This document shows, in pieces, positions 8,630 through 19,331 of a DNA stretch of 64,000 nucleotides. How positions within the stretch are numbered: the first letter of the stretch is position 1; each line of letters opens with the position of its first letter. The translations under genes were made by a program, and so were the position numbers. Origin of the DNA: Actinobacillus indolicus (GTDB taxonomy: Bacteria > Pseudomonadota > Gammaproteobacteria > Enterobacterales > Pasteurellaceae); NCBI RefSeq assembly GCF_901764975.1, contig NZ_CABFKH010000003.1, forward strand, positions 1-64,000. Reading direction: 5' to 3'. Below the pieces are notes generated by a model that worked only from the letters and a program-made list of their open reading frames with translations, was not told the DNA's origin and ran no database searches.

Positions 8630-8658
8630 TTTTCCCCTCTCCCGTTTACGGGAGAGGG
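8630..8658. repeat. Left part of a palindromic repeat interrupted by the IS element
   Basis: CCCCTCTCCCG / CGGGAGAGGG form a 10-bp perfect stem around TTTA. With the hairpin AAAATCCGCAGGATTTT and CGGAGGGAGAGGG to the right of the IS (9983-10012), it resembles one repeat unit split by the insertion. A related unit lies inside mobAB at 44551-44602. Confidence 0.6.
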
Positions 8659-8668
8659 TGGAGAAAAG

Positions 8669-9979
8669 GTACAACCTGATAACATCGTTTACACTCTAAC
8701 CCAAAGACATCGTTTACATTCTTTCGTAAACTCATCATCAAAATCCCTCAGGAGATTGGTGATGCCTTGGATAGAGACCGATGCGATGCAACAGCGTGTA
8801 CTTTTTATTAAAGCGTGGCTTAGCCGACGCCATACTAAAATTGAACTTTGTAAACAGTTCAATATAAGTCGTCCAACAGCGGATAAATGGATTAAACGCC
8901 ACGAACAAGTAGGCCTTGAAGGGTTAAGGGAGTTATCTCGTAAACCGCATCATAGCCCGAATGCCGCGCCACAGTGGATTTGTGAGTGGCTTATCAATGA
9001 GAAGATTAAACGTCCTCATTGGGGTGCTAAAAAACTACTAGATAGCTTTGCACGTCATTTTCCTGACGTGAAGAAGCCAGCAGACAGCACCGGCGATTTA
9101 ATTTTATCTCGTGCAGGGCTCGTGCAACCGAGAAAGTCCAAACGGCGTATCAGTGCAGATACAGAGCTTTTTAGCGATTGCACTGCACCGAATACCGTTT
9201 GGAGTGCCGATTTTAAGGGGCAGTTCTTACTCGGTAATCAAAAGCTCTGTTATCCGCTGACTGTCACAGATAACTTCAGCCGATATTTGTTCTGTTGCAA
9301 AGGGCTACCGAATACACGTTCTGCCCCAGTGATGACTGAGTTTGAACGCCTTTTTACGGCGTTCGGTATGCCTTGTGCCATTCGTACTGATAACGGCTCG
9401 CCTTTTGCCTCGCAAGCATTGGGCGGTATCAGCAAGCTGTCTAAATGGTGGATTGATTTGGGTATCCGTCCGGAACGGATTAAACCCTCACATCCGGAAC
9501 AAAACGGACGACACGAACGAATGCACCGCAGCTTAAAAGCCCAGCTGTCGCCTCAGCATAGCTTTGAAGCACAACAAGCGTTCTTTGACCAGTTCTTGCG
9601 AGAATATAACGAGGAACGCTCGCACGAAGGTATTGGTCGTAAAACACCGGTTGAATGTTATCAGCCATCAATACGGACTTACACAGGCAAGATTGAGCCT
9701 TACGACTACAGTGATAATGTCGATGTCCGTAAAGTAAGATTAAATGGTGAAGTAAAATGGCAAGGTAAAACTTACTACCTCAGCCAAGTTCTCGCCAGTG
9801 AGCCAGTTGCCTTTGAGCCTTACGCTGACGGCATTTGGCATATTTATTACCGTTTTCATTTCTTAGGTATTTTTGATGCCCGAGAGATGAAAATTAAACC
9901 TGCCACTCAGTGGCATATACAACCCAAGTGAATGTAAACGATGTCCTTAGGGAAAATGTAAACGATGTTTGGGTTGTAC
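8669..9979 (+). mobile_element. IS481-family insertion sequence, apparently complete
   Basis: About 1.3 kb holding one full transposase. The ends are imperfect inverted repeats starting GTACAACC on each side. Each end also carries two direct copies of the 12-mer ACATCGTTTACA pointing inward: 8682-8693 and 8707-8718 on the left, 9957-9968 and 9933-9944 on the right as its complement. They are spaced 24-25 bp apart, as expected for paired transposase-binding sites. Exact boundaries and a target duplication cannot be set: the flanks GAGAAAAG and ATAAAAAT are not a clean repeat. It lies between rlmB and prfC and breaks no gene. Confidence 0.88.
8762..9931 (+). CDS. IS481-family DDE transposase
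   Basis: Cuts and joins the element ends by DDE chemistry. It has 389 aa from ATG 8762, preceded by AGGAG at 8750-8754; in-frame TTG and GTG codons just upstream are too close to that site. The N-terminus (about 10-60) is a helix-turn-helix region (TKIELCKQFNISRPTADKW). The integrase core has the first Asp in VWSADFKGQFLL, the second in IRTDNGSPFA, and Glu in QNGRHERMHRSLK. A C-terminal segment follows near residue 320. No frameshift or stop is seen, so it may be active. The stop codon lies at the start of the right-end binding repeats. Confidence 0.93.
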   Translation: MPWIETDAMQQRVLFIKAWLSRRHTKIELCKQFNISRPTADKWIKRHEQVGLEGLRELSRKPHHSPNAAPQWICEWLINEKIKRPHWGAKKLLDSFARHFPDVKKPADSTGDLILSRAGLVQPRKSKRRISADTELFSDCTAPNTVWSADFKGQFLLGNQKLCYPLTVTDNFSRYLFCCKGLPNTRSAPVMTEFERLFTAFGMPCAIRTDNGSPFASQALGGISKLSKWWIDLGIRPERIKPSHPEQNGRHERMHRSLKAQLSPQHSFEAQQAFFDQFLREYNEERSHEGIGRKTPVECYQPSIRTYTGKIEPYDYSDNVDVRKVRLNGEVKWQGKTYYLSQVLASEPVAFEPYADGIWHIYYRFHFLGIFDAREMKIKPATQWHIQPK

Positions 9980-9982
9980 ATA

Positions 9983-10012
9983 AAAATCCGCAGGATTTTC
10001 GGAGGGAGAGGG
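9983..10012. repeat. Right part of the palindromic repeat interrupted by the IS
   Basis: AAAATCCGCAGGATTTT is a perfect 7-bp hairpin, followed by CGGAGGGAGAGGG, which can pair with CCCTCTCCC at 8632 across the IS. The core TCCGCAGGA then CGGAGGG recurs in the mobAB copy. Confidence 0.55.
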
Positions 10013-10015
10013 CAA

Positions 10016-11605
10016 TTAATGCTCTCTTGTTTTAAAGAACTCCACATCAGGATAACGCTCTTGAGCCAGGTTGAGATTTACCATTGTCGGAGCAATATAG
10101 GTTAAGTTATCGCCACCGTCCAGAGCTAAATTCTGCTCGTTTTTACGTTTAAATTCTTCAAACTTCTTCGCATCTTTGCATTCCACCCAGCGAGCTGTCG
10201 CCACATTGACGGTTTCATAGATCGCTTCGACGTTATATTCGGTTTTCAGACGTGAAACTACCACATCAAACTGAAGCACCCCAACCGCACCAACGATCAA
10301 GTCGTTATTCATCAATGGACGGAACACTTGCACCGCACCTTCTTCCGACAGTTGAACCAAACCTTTAAGCAACTGTTTCTGCTTAAGCGGATCTTTTAGG
10401 CGGATACGGCGGAACAATTCAGGGGCGAAGTTCGGGATACCGGTAAACTTCAAGTTTTCCCCTTGGGTAAAGGTATCGCCGATTTGGATCGTACCGTGAT
10501 TGTGTAAGCCGATAATATCGCCAGCATAGGCTTCTTCTGCGTGGGAGCGGTCGCCAGCCATAAAGGTTAAAGCATCGGAGATGATTACATCTTTACCGAT
10601 ACGAACGTGCTTGAGCTTCATTCCTTTTTCATATTTGCCCGATACAACACGCATAAAGGCAACACGGTCGCGGTGTTTTGGATCCATATTCGCTTGGATT
10701 TTGAATACAAAGCCACTGAATTTTTCTTCACTCGCTTCCACTTTGCGTAAATCAGACTCACGGGCTTGCGGTGCTGGTGCCCATTCGGTTAAGCCGTCTA
10801 GGAAGTGATCGACCCCGAAGTTACCTAATGCTGTACCAAAGAAAACAGGGGTTAATTCGCCGTTTAAGAAGGCATCCAGTTCAAATTCGTGGCTTGCCCC
10901 TTGTACAAGCTCTAATTCGTCACGCAGTTGTTGTGCTAAATCATCGCCTACGGCTTGGTCTAACTCTGGATTATTTAACCCTTTGACGATACGCACTTCT
11001 TGAATGGTATGTCCTTGCCCTGTTTGGTAGAGGTAGGTTTCATCTTTATAGAGATGATACACCCCTTTGAACAGCTTACCGCAACCAATCGGCCAAGTGA
11101 TCGGCGCACAGTTGATCTTCAACACGTTCTCGACTTCGTCTAACAGCTCCATCGGATCACGAATATCACGGTCGAGCTTGTTCATAAAGGTCAAAATTGG
11201 CGTATCACGCAAACGGGTGACTTCCATCAATTTAATGGTACGTTCCTCAACCCCTTTTGCCGAGTCGATCACCATCAAACAGCTGTCCACCGCCGTTAAG
11301 GTGCGATAGGTATCTTCCGAGAAGTCTTCGTGTCCCGGGGTGTCAAGTAAGTTCACCAAGCAATCATTGTAAGGGAACTGCATTACGGAGGTGGTAATTG
11401 AAATCCCACGTTGCTTTTCCATTTCCATCCAGTCGGATTTGGCGTGCGCTTGTGAGCCTTTGCCTTTTACCGAACCTGCGGTTTGAATGGCGTTTCCGTA
11501 AAGTAACACTTTTTCGGTAATGGTCGTTTTACCGGCATCAGGGTGAGAAATAATCGCAAAGGTTCTGCGTTTATTCACTTCTTGAGGGTAGTTATTTAAT
11601 GACAT
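10016..11605 (-). CDS. prfC: Peptide chain release factor 3
   Basis: A class II release factor GTPase that removes RF1/RF2 from the ribosome after termination. Its 529 aa is the usual size. The GTPase domain (1-280) carries G1 SHPDAGKTT near residue 20, G3 DTPGHEDF near 90 and G4 MNKLDRD near 145. EF-G-like domains II and III follow. Distinguished from EF-G and LepA by length and the [16 protein letters not shown] start. It is a single gene with an IS481 element downstream; the surrounding order is not a known operon. Confidence 0.97.
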   Translation of the reverse strand: MSLNNYPQEVNKRRTFAIISHPDAGKTTITEKVLLYGNAIQTAGSVKGKGSQAHAKSDWMEMEKQRGISITTSVMQFPYNDCLVNLLDTPGHEDFSEDTYRTLTAVDSCLMVIDSAKGVEERTIKLMEVTRLRDTPILTFMNKLDRDIRDPMELLDEVENVLKINCAPITWPIGCGKLFKGVYHLYKDETYLYQTGQGHTIQEVRIVKGLNNPELDQAVGDDLAQQLRDELELVQGASHEFELDAFLNGELTPVFFGTALGNFGVDHFLDGLTEWAPAPQARESDLRKVEASEEKFSGFVFKIQANMDPKHRDRVAFMRVVSGKYEKGMKLKHVRIGKDVIISDALTFMAGDRSHAEEAYAGDIIGLHNHGTIQIGDTFTQGENLKFTGIPNFAPELFRRIRLKDPLKQKQLLKGLVQLSEEGAVQVFRPLMNNDLIVGAVGVLQFDVVVSRLKTEYNVEAIYETVNVATARWVECKDAKKFEEFKRKNEQNLALDGGDNLTYIAPTMVNLNLAQERYPDVEFFKTREH

Positions 11606-11733
11606 TCTATTCTCGTTTTCTGTTTCAAAAATGGCGGGTATTTTCCCCGATTTACGATGAGATCACAACCAGCAAGGGCTGGCTATATTAAGATTTGCAA
11701 AATGTTGACACAAACTGACCGCTTGTCAGGTTG

Positions 11734-13691
<1,958 letters not shown>

Positions 13692-13841
13692 TTAATGGCA
13701 GAATGATAGGCGAAATATGACTTTTTGTCATTTAAAAATGTATAGTCAAGCGGTTAGATTTACACAAAAATTTGCAAAATTATGTATAAAGACTTTCTAC
13801 TTTTAGCTCATTCTGTATAATCGTCGCTCCAAATGATTTAG

Positions 13842-14117
<276 letters not shown>

Positions 14118-14125
14118 TTTATCGC

Positions 14126-15025
14126 TTATTTCTTTCTTCTTGCTCTTGGGTGAGCAGAGTCATAAATTTTCGCAAGATGTTGGAAATCAAGGTGAGTATA
14201 AATTTGAGTTGTTGAAAGGCTGCTATGTCCAAGCAGTTCTTGCACTGCTCGCAAGTCTTGGCTTGCTTCTAGCATATGCGTGGCGAAAGAGTGGCGTAAT
14301 TTATGGGGATGAAGGTGAGTATCTAGAGCTTGCTTTTGTCCCCATTTTTTCATTGCTAACTGAATAGAGCGGTGGGAGAGTCGCCCACCTCGCTGATTAA
14401 GAAAAACGGCATTGTCTTTTGGCTGAAACTGTCCACGTACTGCAAGCCAATGTTGAATCGCATCTAAAGCTTTAGAACCAATTGGCACAATACGTTCTTT
14501 GTTTCCTTTACCAAGTAATCTCACTTCACGGTTAGATAAATCCATATCGCCTAAATCTAGCCCTTGTAATTCAGACAAGCGTAGTCCAGAGCTGTACATC
14601 AATTCCATCATTGCCACATCTCGCAGATCAAGCGGTTCGTTACTGTCTATATTTAGCAACTGTCCGATCTGCTCCGCATCAATATTTTTAGGAAGATGCT
14701 TATTAGCTTTAGGCGATTTTATGCCTAAGGTTGGATTTACCTTTAATTCCCCTTGTTTCACCAAAAACGCCAAAAACTGACGTAGTACCACCAACCGTAA
14801 ACCGATACTTTTTGCACTTAGCCCTTGTTTATGGCTTTGTGACAAAATCCAACGCACTGTCGAGGCATCAAGCTCTTGCCAACGTGTGACTTCTGCTCGT
14901 TGTAACATTTCGCAGACCGCTTGTAGCTGACGTTGATAATTGCTGAGCGTATGGGGACTTGCTTGCTTTTCAATGCGTAGAAAGTCCCAATAAGCTTGAG
15001 TTTGCTGGTAAAGGGGGTTGGTCAT
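14126..15025 (-). CDS. xerC: Site-specific tyrosine recombinase XerC
   Basis: Partner of XerD in resolving chromosome dimers at dif. It has 299 aa from the ATG at 15025. An in-frame TTG at 15031, directly after the upstream stop, would add two residues and cannot be excluded, since neither has a strong Shine-Dalgarno. The N-terminal core-binding domain covers about 8-95. Catalytic residues are visible: R in [10 protein letters not shown] in [22 protein letters not shown], and the nucleophile Y near 276 (TTQIYTHL). An exact USS lies in the coding sequence (14916-14924). With xerD at 581, both recombinases lie within 15 kb. Confidence 0.95.
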   Translation of the reverse strand: MTNPLYQQTQAYWDFLRIEKQASPHTLSNYQRQLQAVCEMLQRAEVTRWQELDASTVRWILSQSHKQGLSAKSIGLRLVVLRQFLAFLVKQGELKVNPTLGIKSPKANKHLPKNIDAEQIGQLLNIDSNEPLDLRDVAMMELMYSSGLRLSELQGLDLGDMDLSNREVRLLGKGNKERIVPIGSKALDAIQHWLAVRGQFQPKDNAVFLNQRGGRLSHRSIQLAMKKWGQKQALDTHLHPHKLRHSFATHMLEASQDLRAVQELLGHSSLSTTQIYTHLDFQHLAKIYDSAHPRARRKK

Positions 15026-15031
15026 AGACAA

Positions 15032-15322
15032 TTACGCTAAGCCTAATTTACCGATTTTGACTCCGATATTGCCTAGTGCAACAGGTCCAAGATATTCTGC
15101 TAAGAATTTAAACAGCTCATCAACACTATGGAAAATACAATGGGTTTGCACTTCGTTTTCAACTTTACGGGTAAATTCGTAGCTGACTTTGTTAGTATCA
15201 ATGTGGGCAGTTAGGTTTAAATAAACCGTTTCAAAGTAATGGCTCATTGCCCCTTCTAACCCTGGATCACTGATACGCACGTCCCATTGATTACTAAATA
15301 ATACTTCACTTTTAACTGACAT
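15032..15322 (-). CDS. Conserved hypothetical protein upstream of xerC
   Basis: A 96-aa soluble protein that I do not recognise. No signal peptide or membrane helix is seen. It has an alternating beta pattern (VYLNLTAHIDTNKVSYEFTR) and a C-terminal hydrophobic, Gly-rich stretch (LGPVALGNIGVKIGKLG). Its stop codon abuts the possible TTG start of xerC, so the two are co-transcribed and probably coupled. In enterobacteria the gene before xerC is a different family (DUF484). Confidence 0.7.
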   Translation of the reverse strand: MSVKSEVLFSNQWDVRISDPGLEGAMSHYFETVYLNLTAHIDTNKVSYEFTRKVENEVQTHCIFHSVDELFKFLAEYLGPVALGNIGVKIGKLGLA

Positions 15323-15354
15323 TTTTTACCTCTTTGTGTTTGCAAATCTTTGTT

Positions 15355-15383
15355 GAAAAAAGACCGCTTGTACAAGCGGTCTG
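15355..15383 (-). terminator. glyS terminator made of two head-to-head USS
   Basis: AGACCGCTTGTACAAGCGGT-CT is a perfect 22-bp palindrome of two exact USS (15363-15371 and 15372-15380). In the leftward direction it is followed by a T-run (AAAAAA on the plus strand at 15356-15361), a textbook intrinsic terminator after the glyS stop at 15395. Confidence 0.9.
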
Positions 15384-15394
15384 ATTATCTTGTT

Positions 15395-17461
15395 TTATTG
15401 TAACAACGAAATATCCGCCACTTGTAAGAATAAGTTTTGTAGCGTATTTAAAATCGCTAAGCGGTTTTGACGCAGTTTTTGATCTTCCGCATTCACCATT
15501 ACGTTGTCGAAGAAGCTATCGACAGGCTGGCGTAAATTTGCCAATTTGTCGAGAACTGCCGTGTAGTCGCCTTGAGCGATCAACGGTTGCACTTCTTTTT
15601 CGAGTGCAATTACCGCTTCCGCCAACGCTTTTTCCGCAGGTTCAACACAAGCACTAAGATCGATTGCACCAATTGCCACATCGGCTTTAGCAAGAATGTT
15701 GCTCACACGCTTATTCGCTGCCGCCAATGCTTCTGCACTATCTAAGGTGCGGAAATGCGACACCGCACGCACACGAGCATCAAAATCCGCCGGGCGAGTT
15801 GGACGGCGAGCGAGAACCGCTTGGATAACGTCCACCGCAATGCCTTCATCTTGATACCACGCACGGAAACGACCGAGCATAAAGTCCACTACTTCTTCCA
15901 CAACATTCGTGTTGGTGAGCTTGTCGCCAAACAATTTCGCTGAAGTCGCCACTAAATCGCTCAGATCAAGCGGTAAGTTTTTCTCTACAATAATGCGTAA
16001 CGCACCAAGTGCCGCACGGCGTAAAGCGAATGGGTCGGCACTGCCTTTCGGTTGCTGACCGATACCAAAAATCCCCGTGAGCGTATCGAATTTATCCGCT
16101 AACGCAACAGAACTTGCCACAAGTGATTTCGGCAATTCATCGCCTGCAAAGCGTGGCATATATTGCTCGTTCAACGCCACCGCCACTTCTTCATCTTCGC
16201 CGTCGTGACGAGCATAGTGCATACCCATTACGCCTTGCGTATCGGTAAATTCAAACACCATGTTTGTCATTAAATCACATTTCGACAACAAGCCGGCACG
16301 TTTCGCCTTGGTTTCATCTGCACCAATTTGTTTTGCAATTTCGCCTGCCAGTTGTTCGATGCGAGCAGTCTTGTCACGTAACGTACCGAGTTGTTGTTGG
16401 AACAACACCGTTTCTAAACGTGGTAACTGATCTTCCAAACGCTGTTTTAAGTCGGTTTTGAAGAAGAATTCCGCATCGGTCAAACGTGGACGAACCACTT
16501 TTTCGTTCCCTTCGATAATTTTGCTTGGATCTTCAGGGTTGATGTTCGACACAAAGATAAAGTGCGGTAGCAATTTGCCGTCTTTATCATAAATCGGGAA
16601 GTATTTTTGGTCGCCTTTCATTGTGTAAACTAAGGCTTCCGCAGGTACAGCAAGGAAACGCTCTTCAAACTTCGCCGCCAACACGTTCGGATATTCCACC
16701 AAAGACGTTACTTCATCTAACAAGTCTTCTTCAATATCCGCCACGCCACCTAAAGCGGTCGCTTTTTCTTGTGCTTTTGTAAGAATTAACGCTTTACGCT
16801 CGTTGAAATCCGCAACCACTGAGCCTTTTTCTTTCAACAATGCAGGGTATTGATCCGCGTGGCTGATTTGGAACTCACGTTCGCCTAAGAAACGGTGACC
16901 ACGAACCGTTGTACCGCTTGCTACGCCTAAAATTTCGCCTTCGATTAGCTCATCGCCCAACAATAAGGTTACAGTGTGAACAGGACGCACGAACTGCTCG
17001 GTTTTATCGCCCCAACGCATTGTTTTTGGAATAGGCAATTTTGCCAACGCTTGGCTAATAATGCCCACTAACAAGTTTTTGGTCGGCTGACCTTCGATCA
17101 CCGCACGGTGAACCAGCCATTCGCCTTTATCGGTAGCAATACGCTCCGCCTGCTCAACGGTAATACCACAGCCTTTCGCCCAGCCTTCCGCCGCTTTGGT
17201 CGGCTTACCTTCCGCATCAAACGCTGCCGACACTGCCGGACCACGTTTTTCCACTTCTTTGCTTGGCTGTGCTGTCGCAAGCCCCAATACTTTCACCGCT
17301 AAACGGCGTGGCGCTGCAAACCATTCCACTTTGTCAAAGCTCAAACCAGCTTGGTTTAATTCCGCTTCAACATTCTCCGCAAATGCGGTCGCTAATTTTT
17401 TGAGTGCCTTCGGTGGCAGCTCTTCTGTGCCGATCTCGGCAAGGAAGTTTTGTGTTGTCAT
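15395..17461 (-). CDS. glyS: Glycine--tRNA ligase beta subunit
   Basis: The beta subunit of the heterotetrameric bacterial glycyl-tRNA synthetase; it binds tRNA-Gly and works with GlyQ. Its 688 aa is standard. It begins [19 protein letters not shown], the invariant N-terminal signature. An HD-like domain lies in the middle ([29 protein letters not shown]) and a C-terminal anticodon-binding domain (DALR-like) covers about 580-688. It is usually cotranscribed with glyQ, but here they are separated by about 4.5 kb. An inverted-USS terminator follows. Confidence 0.97.
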   Translation of the reverse strand: MTTQNFLAEIGTEELPPKALKKLATAFAENVEAELNQAGLSFDKVEWFAAPRRLAVKVLGLATAQPSKEVEKRGPAVSAAFDAEGKPTKAAEGWAKGCGITVEQAERIATDKGEWLVHRAVIEGQPTKNLLVGIISQALAKLPIPKTMRWGDKTEQFVRPVHTVTLLLGDELIEGEILGVASGTTVRGHRFLGEREFQISHADQYPALLKEKGSVVADFNERKALILTKAQEKATALGGVADIEEDLLDEVTSLVEYPNVLAAKFEERFLAVPAEALVYTMKGDQKYFPIYDKDGKLLPHFIFVSNINPEDPSKIIEGNEKVVRPRLTDAEFFFKTDLKQRLEDQLPRLETVLFQQQLGTLRDKTARIEQLAGEIAKQIGADETKAKRAGLLSKCDLMTNMVFEFTDTQGVMGMHYARHDGEDEEVAVALNEQYMPRFAGDELPKSLVASSVALADKFDTLTGIFGIGQQPKGSADPFALRRAALGALRIIVEKNLPLDLSDLVATSAKLFGDKLTNTNVVEEVVDFMLGRFRAWYQDEGIAVDVIQAVLARRPTRPADFDARVRAVSHFRTLDSAEALAAANKRVSNILAKADVAIGAIDLSACVEPAEKALAEAVIALEKEVQPLIAQGDYTAVLDKLANLRQPVDSFFDNVMVNAEDQKLRQNRLAILNTLQNLFLQVADISLLQ

Positions 17462-17525
17462 TTTTCTTTTCTCTTGTAGGGTGCGTTTTAACGCACCGTT
17501 TGGATTTTTAATTTTAAATATAAAC

Positions 17526-17987
17526 TTATAAGATTAAAGTATCTTGCCCTTTAAGAATATATTTTTGTAACTCAGGTAAAATTTCTTTAGGTGCTTTTGA
17601 TGAGTTATATATTCCATCTTTAATCCAACTTTTTGTATTTAACCAATCTAATTTATTAGCTATTAATTCCATCAAAATATCGTGTTTTATTAAACACCAG
17701 TCAGAATTTACATCTGTATCATCTAAAGGGAAAAGCATATATAGGTCTTTCGCAATATATTTTTTAGCAATTGCAGTTCTTGATTTCAACTGTACTTTTA
17801 AAGTAATTTCATTGCAGTGTGCTAAAAAATCTGCACCTTCCCAATCATCACTTAACTTAATACAATTAAATCCATAATCAGCTAAAACCGCAGCCTGTTT
17901 ATGAAAATTATAGTTTTCTTTCTGTTTAGAAGATAAATTTTTAGGTTCTATACGTCTGATTATATTTAATGATGTGCTTAAGAGCAT
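17526..17987 (-). CDS. Unknown protein with a PD-(D/E)XK-like motif
   Basis: A 153-aa AT-rich gene not assigned to a named family. The N-terminal part has the layout of a restriction-like nuclease core: a predicted helix ([14 protein letters not shown]), then WEGADFLA with a candidate catalytic Asp, then a strand ending in LKVQLKSR, i.e. Q-x-K in place of E-x-K. This D...QxK layout occurs in PD-(D/E)XK nucleases but is a short motif and could be chance. Start 17987 has AAGGA 9 bp upstream. It is last in a three-gene leftward operon, with 46 bp before it, next to glyS. Confidence 0.65.
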   Translation of the reverse strand: MLLSTSLNIIRRIEPKNLSSKQKENYNFHKQAAVLADYGFNCIKLSDDWEGADFLAHCNEITLKVQLKSRTAIAKKYIAKDLYMLFPLDDTDVNSDWCLIKHDILMELIANKLDWLNTKSWIKDGIYNSSKAPKEILPELQKYILKGQDTLIL

Positions 17988-18033
17988 TTATGTTATTCCT
18001 TATCTAAGATATTTCACAAAATGAAAAAGAAAC

Positions 18034-18522
18034 TTACATATATTTTTTTAACCTTCTTAGAAAGTAAGAGAAACTCTTTCTAGTTCTCTTAATCTTTTTT
18101 AAAACTCCTTTTTCAAAAAATAAATAATCAGGTTTTTCTTTCCTATATGGTGGTTCAAAATGAGAAGAAAAATCTCCTGCTTCTAGTATTCCTGTAAACT
18201 CTAGTTTAAGATTTAAATTAAAATACCCAAAGGGTTGCTCATAAATAAAACAACCAGAACCACAATATTTGTATGTTGGATCTGCTGGTTGAGCCTTAAC
18301 ATTATTTAAAATCGGATAATTTTCCGAAAGGATAATTAAATGTCTAAGATAAAGTTGTTTATTTAATACTTCATAAAAACAAATAAACCCTTTCCAACAA
18401 TGTGAACCAAATTGCTTAGGACTTAAACCATAATCTTTAGGATTAAAAGCATCACCTATTATTTCATATTTATAGAATTCATCTTTTCTAAAAGTCAGTT
18501 TATCGAATACTGGCGTTGTCAT
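18034..18522 (-). CDS. Unknown protein, middle gene of accessory operon
   Basis: A 162-aa protein not recognised. No signal peptide or membrane helix. It is rich in aromatic residues (many Phe and Tyr), has Cys-containing segments (SHCWKGFICFYE and YCGSGCFIYEQ) and a very basic C-terminus (LKKIKRTRKSFSYFLRRLKKYM region), which might bind nucleic acid or membrane lipid. AT content is high compared with the neighbouring glyS. It lies 24 bp after the 18547 gene and 46 bp before the 17526 gene. No good Shine-Dalgarno is seen before the ATG, so translational coupling is possible. Function unknown. Confidence 0.6.
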   Translation of the reverse strand: MTTPVFDKLTFRKDEFYKYEIIGDAFNPKDYGLSPKQFGSHCWKGFICFYEVLNKQLYLRHLIILSENYPILNNVKAQPADPTYKYCGSGCFIYEQPFGYFNLNLKLEFTGILEAGDFSSHFEPPYRKEKPDYLFFEKGVLKKIKRTRKSFSYFLRRLKKYM

Positions 18523-18546
18523 TTTTGGAGTTCTCTTATCTAAACA

Positions 18547-18951
18547 CTAGTTTACAATATAAGCTTTTTCAGAACCTTGACCAAATTTCAAATCGTAAAT
18601 CTTTTTATGATAAATATTTAATTCTTTTAAGAGAGCCTCGCTATTAGAAGTAGAATGGAAACGGTATCTCCATCTACCATTCTTTGTCTGAAACCTTTCA
18701 TAGTGGGTAACTTTGTAGGCGGACACAACCAAATTCTCTCCACCTGTATTTACGCCTATAATATATTGAATTTTATCTGCCTTATCTTTCGCTAAGATCC
18801 AGTTACCTAATGTTCTAGATTTTAAGTTAGTATCATCAAAATTCTGCAATGTAAAATTAAGGCTATCATTTTTGGATAATTCTAAAGCATTTTTAATTTT
18901 AACGACTAAAATTAAACCTGTTGCATTAATCTTATTTTTAGAAATTTGCAT
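18547..18951 (-). CDS. Unknown protein, first gene of accessory operon
   Basis: A 134-aa protein from the ATG at 18951, preceded by GGAG at 8-bp spacing. A longer in-frame reading to 19044 would pass through a hairpin-rich leader and is rejected. No signal peptide. The centre looks like a small beta domain (WILAKDKADKIQYIIGVN, LVVSAYKVTHYERF, NGRWRYRF), followed by a lysine-rich helix and a GQGSEKAYIVN tail. No family recognised. It heads the 18951-17526 operon and has a structured element immediately upstream. Confidence 0.6.
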   Translation of the reverse strand: MQISKNKINATGLILVVKIKNALELSKNDSLNFTLQNFDDTNLKSRTLGNWILAKDKADKIQYIIGVNTGGENLVVSAYKVTHYERFQTKNGRWRYRFHSTSNSEALLKELNIYHKKIYDLKFGQGSEKAYIVN

Positions 18952-18970
18952 TTTATTTTCTCCACTATTT

Positions 18971-19053
18971 CCCCATACTTCGTATGGGGTTACGCATAGT
19001 GCGGTTGCTCCGCAACCTATTAGCTTGTCGCAGAGCGACAACACTAGCTTAAC
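18971..19053 (-). ncRNA. Candidate structured RNA / palindromic element (three hairpins, three-way junction)
   Basis: Three perfect hairpins with 3-nt loops lie in tandem: CCCCATAC/GTATGGGG (18971-18989), GGTTGC/GCAACC (19003-19017) and TTGTCGC/GCGACAA (19025-19041). The second and third are enclosed by outer pairing GTTA...TAAC (18989-18992 with 19050-19053) and TAGTG...CACTA (18997-19001 with 19042-19046), giving a three-way junction. There is no T-run, so it is not an ordinary terminator. It lies between the glutaredoxin-like stop (19054) and the unknown operon start (18951). It could be a dispersed REP/MITE-like repeat, a processing site or a leader. Confidence 0.55.
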
Positions 19054-19320
19054 CTAGTACGTCAGTGCTTGGGCTAACCCAGCTAAATCCAACACCACTC
19101 TCTCATCTTCCAACACCAACGCAGGAATGCCGATATAGCCATTGGCTTTGGCGTTATCAAATGCAGGGTGGTTATCGCGAAGTTTTAAAAAAGCTTTTAA
19201 ATTTGCACCGCCTGTTGTCATTTCACGTTCTTCGTAGTCAATACCAAGACGTTGTAATTCAGCGACAAATGGGGCGGTATCAGGACACCAGTGGGCGAAA
19301 TATAAAACTGGTTTTGTCAT
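19054..19320 (-). CDS. Glutaredoxin-like protein with monothiol CPDT motif
   Basis: An 88-aa thioredoxin-fold protein. The N-terminus MTKPVLYFAHWCPDT gives a beta strand followed by the active-site position, with only the first Cys (CPDT). GYIGIPALVLEDERVVLD holds the cis-Pro loop and last strands. Start 19320 is chosen because GGAG lies 7 bp upstream; an in-frame ATG at 19332 overlaps the acid-phosphatase stop. One other family feature, a Gly-rich glutathione-binding turn, is not evident. It follows the phosphatase gene closely and is probably in one transcript with GST and nitrobindin genes. Role in thiol redox chemistry is inferred. Confidence 0.75.
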   Translation of the reverse strand: MTKPVLYFAHWCPDTAPFVAELQRLGIDYEEREMTTGGANLKAFLKLRDNHPAFDNAKANGYIGIPALVLEDERVVLDLAGLAQALTY

Positions 19321-19331
19321 ATTGAACTCCA

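Noticed and set aside
18952-19044. N-terminal extension of the 18547 gene
   Set aside because: It passes through three perfect hairpins; the ATG at 18951 has a good Shine-Dalgarno (GGAG at 8 bp).
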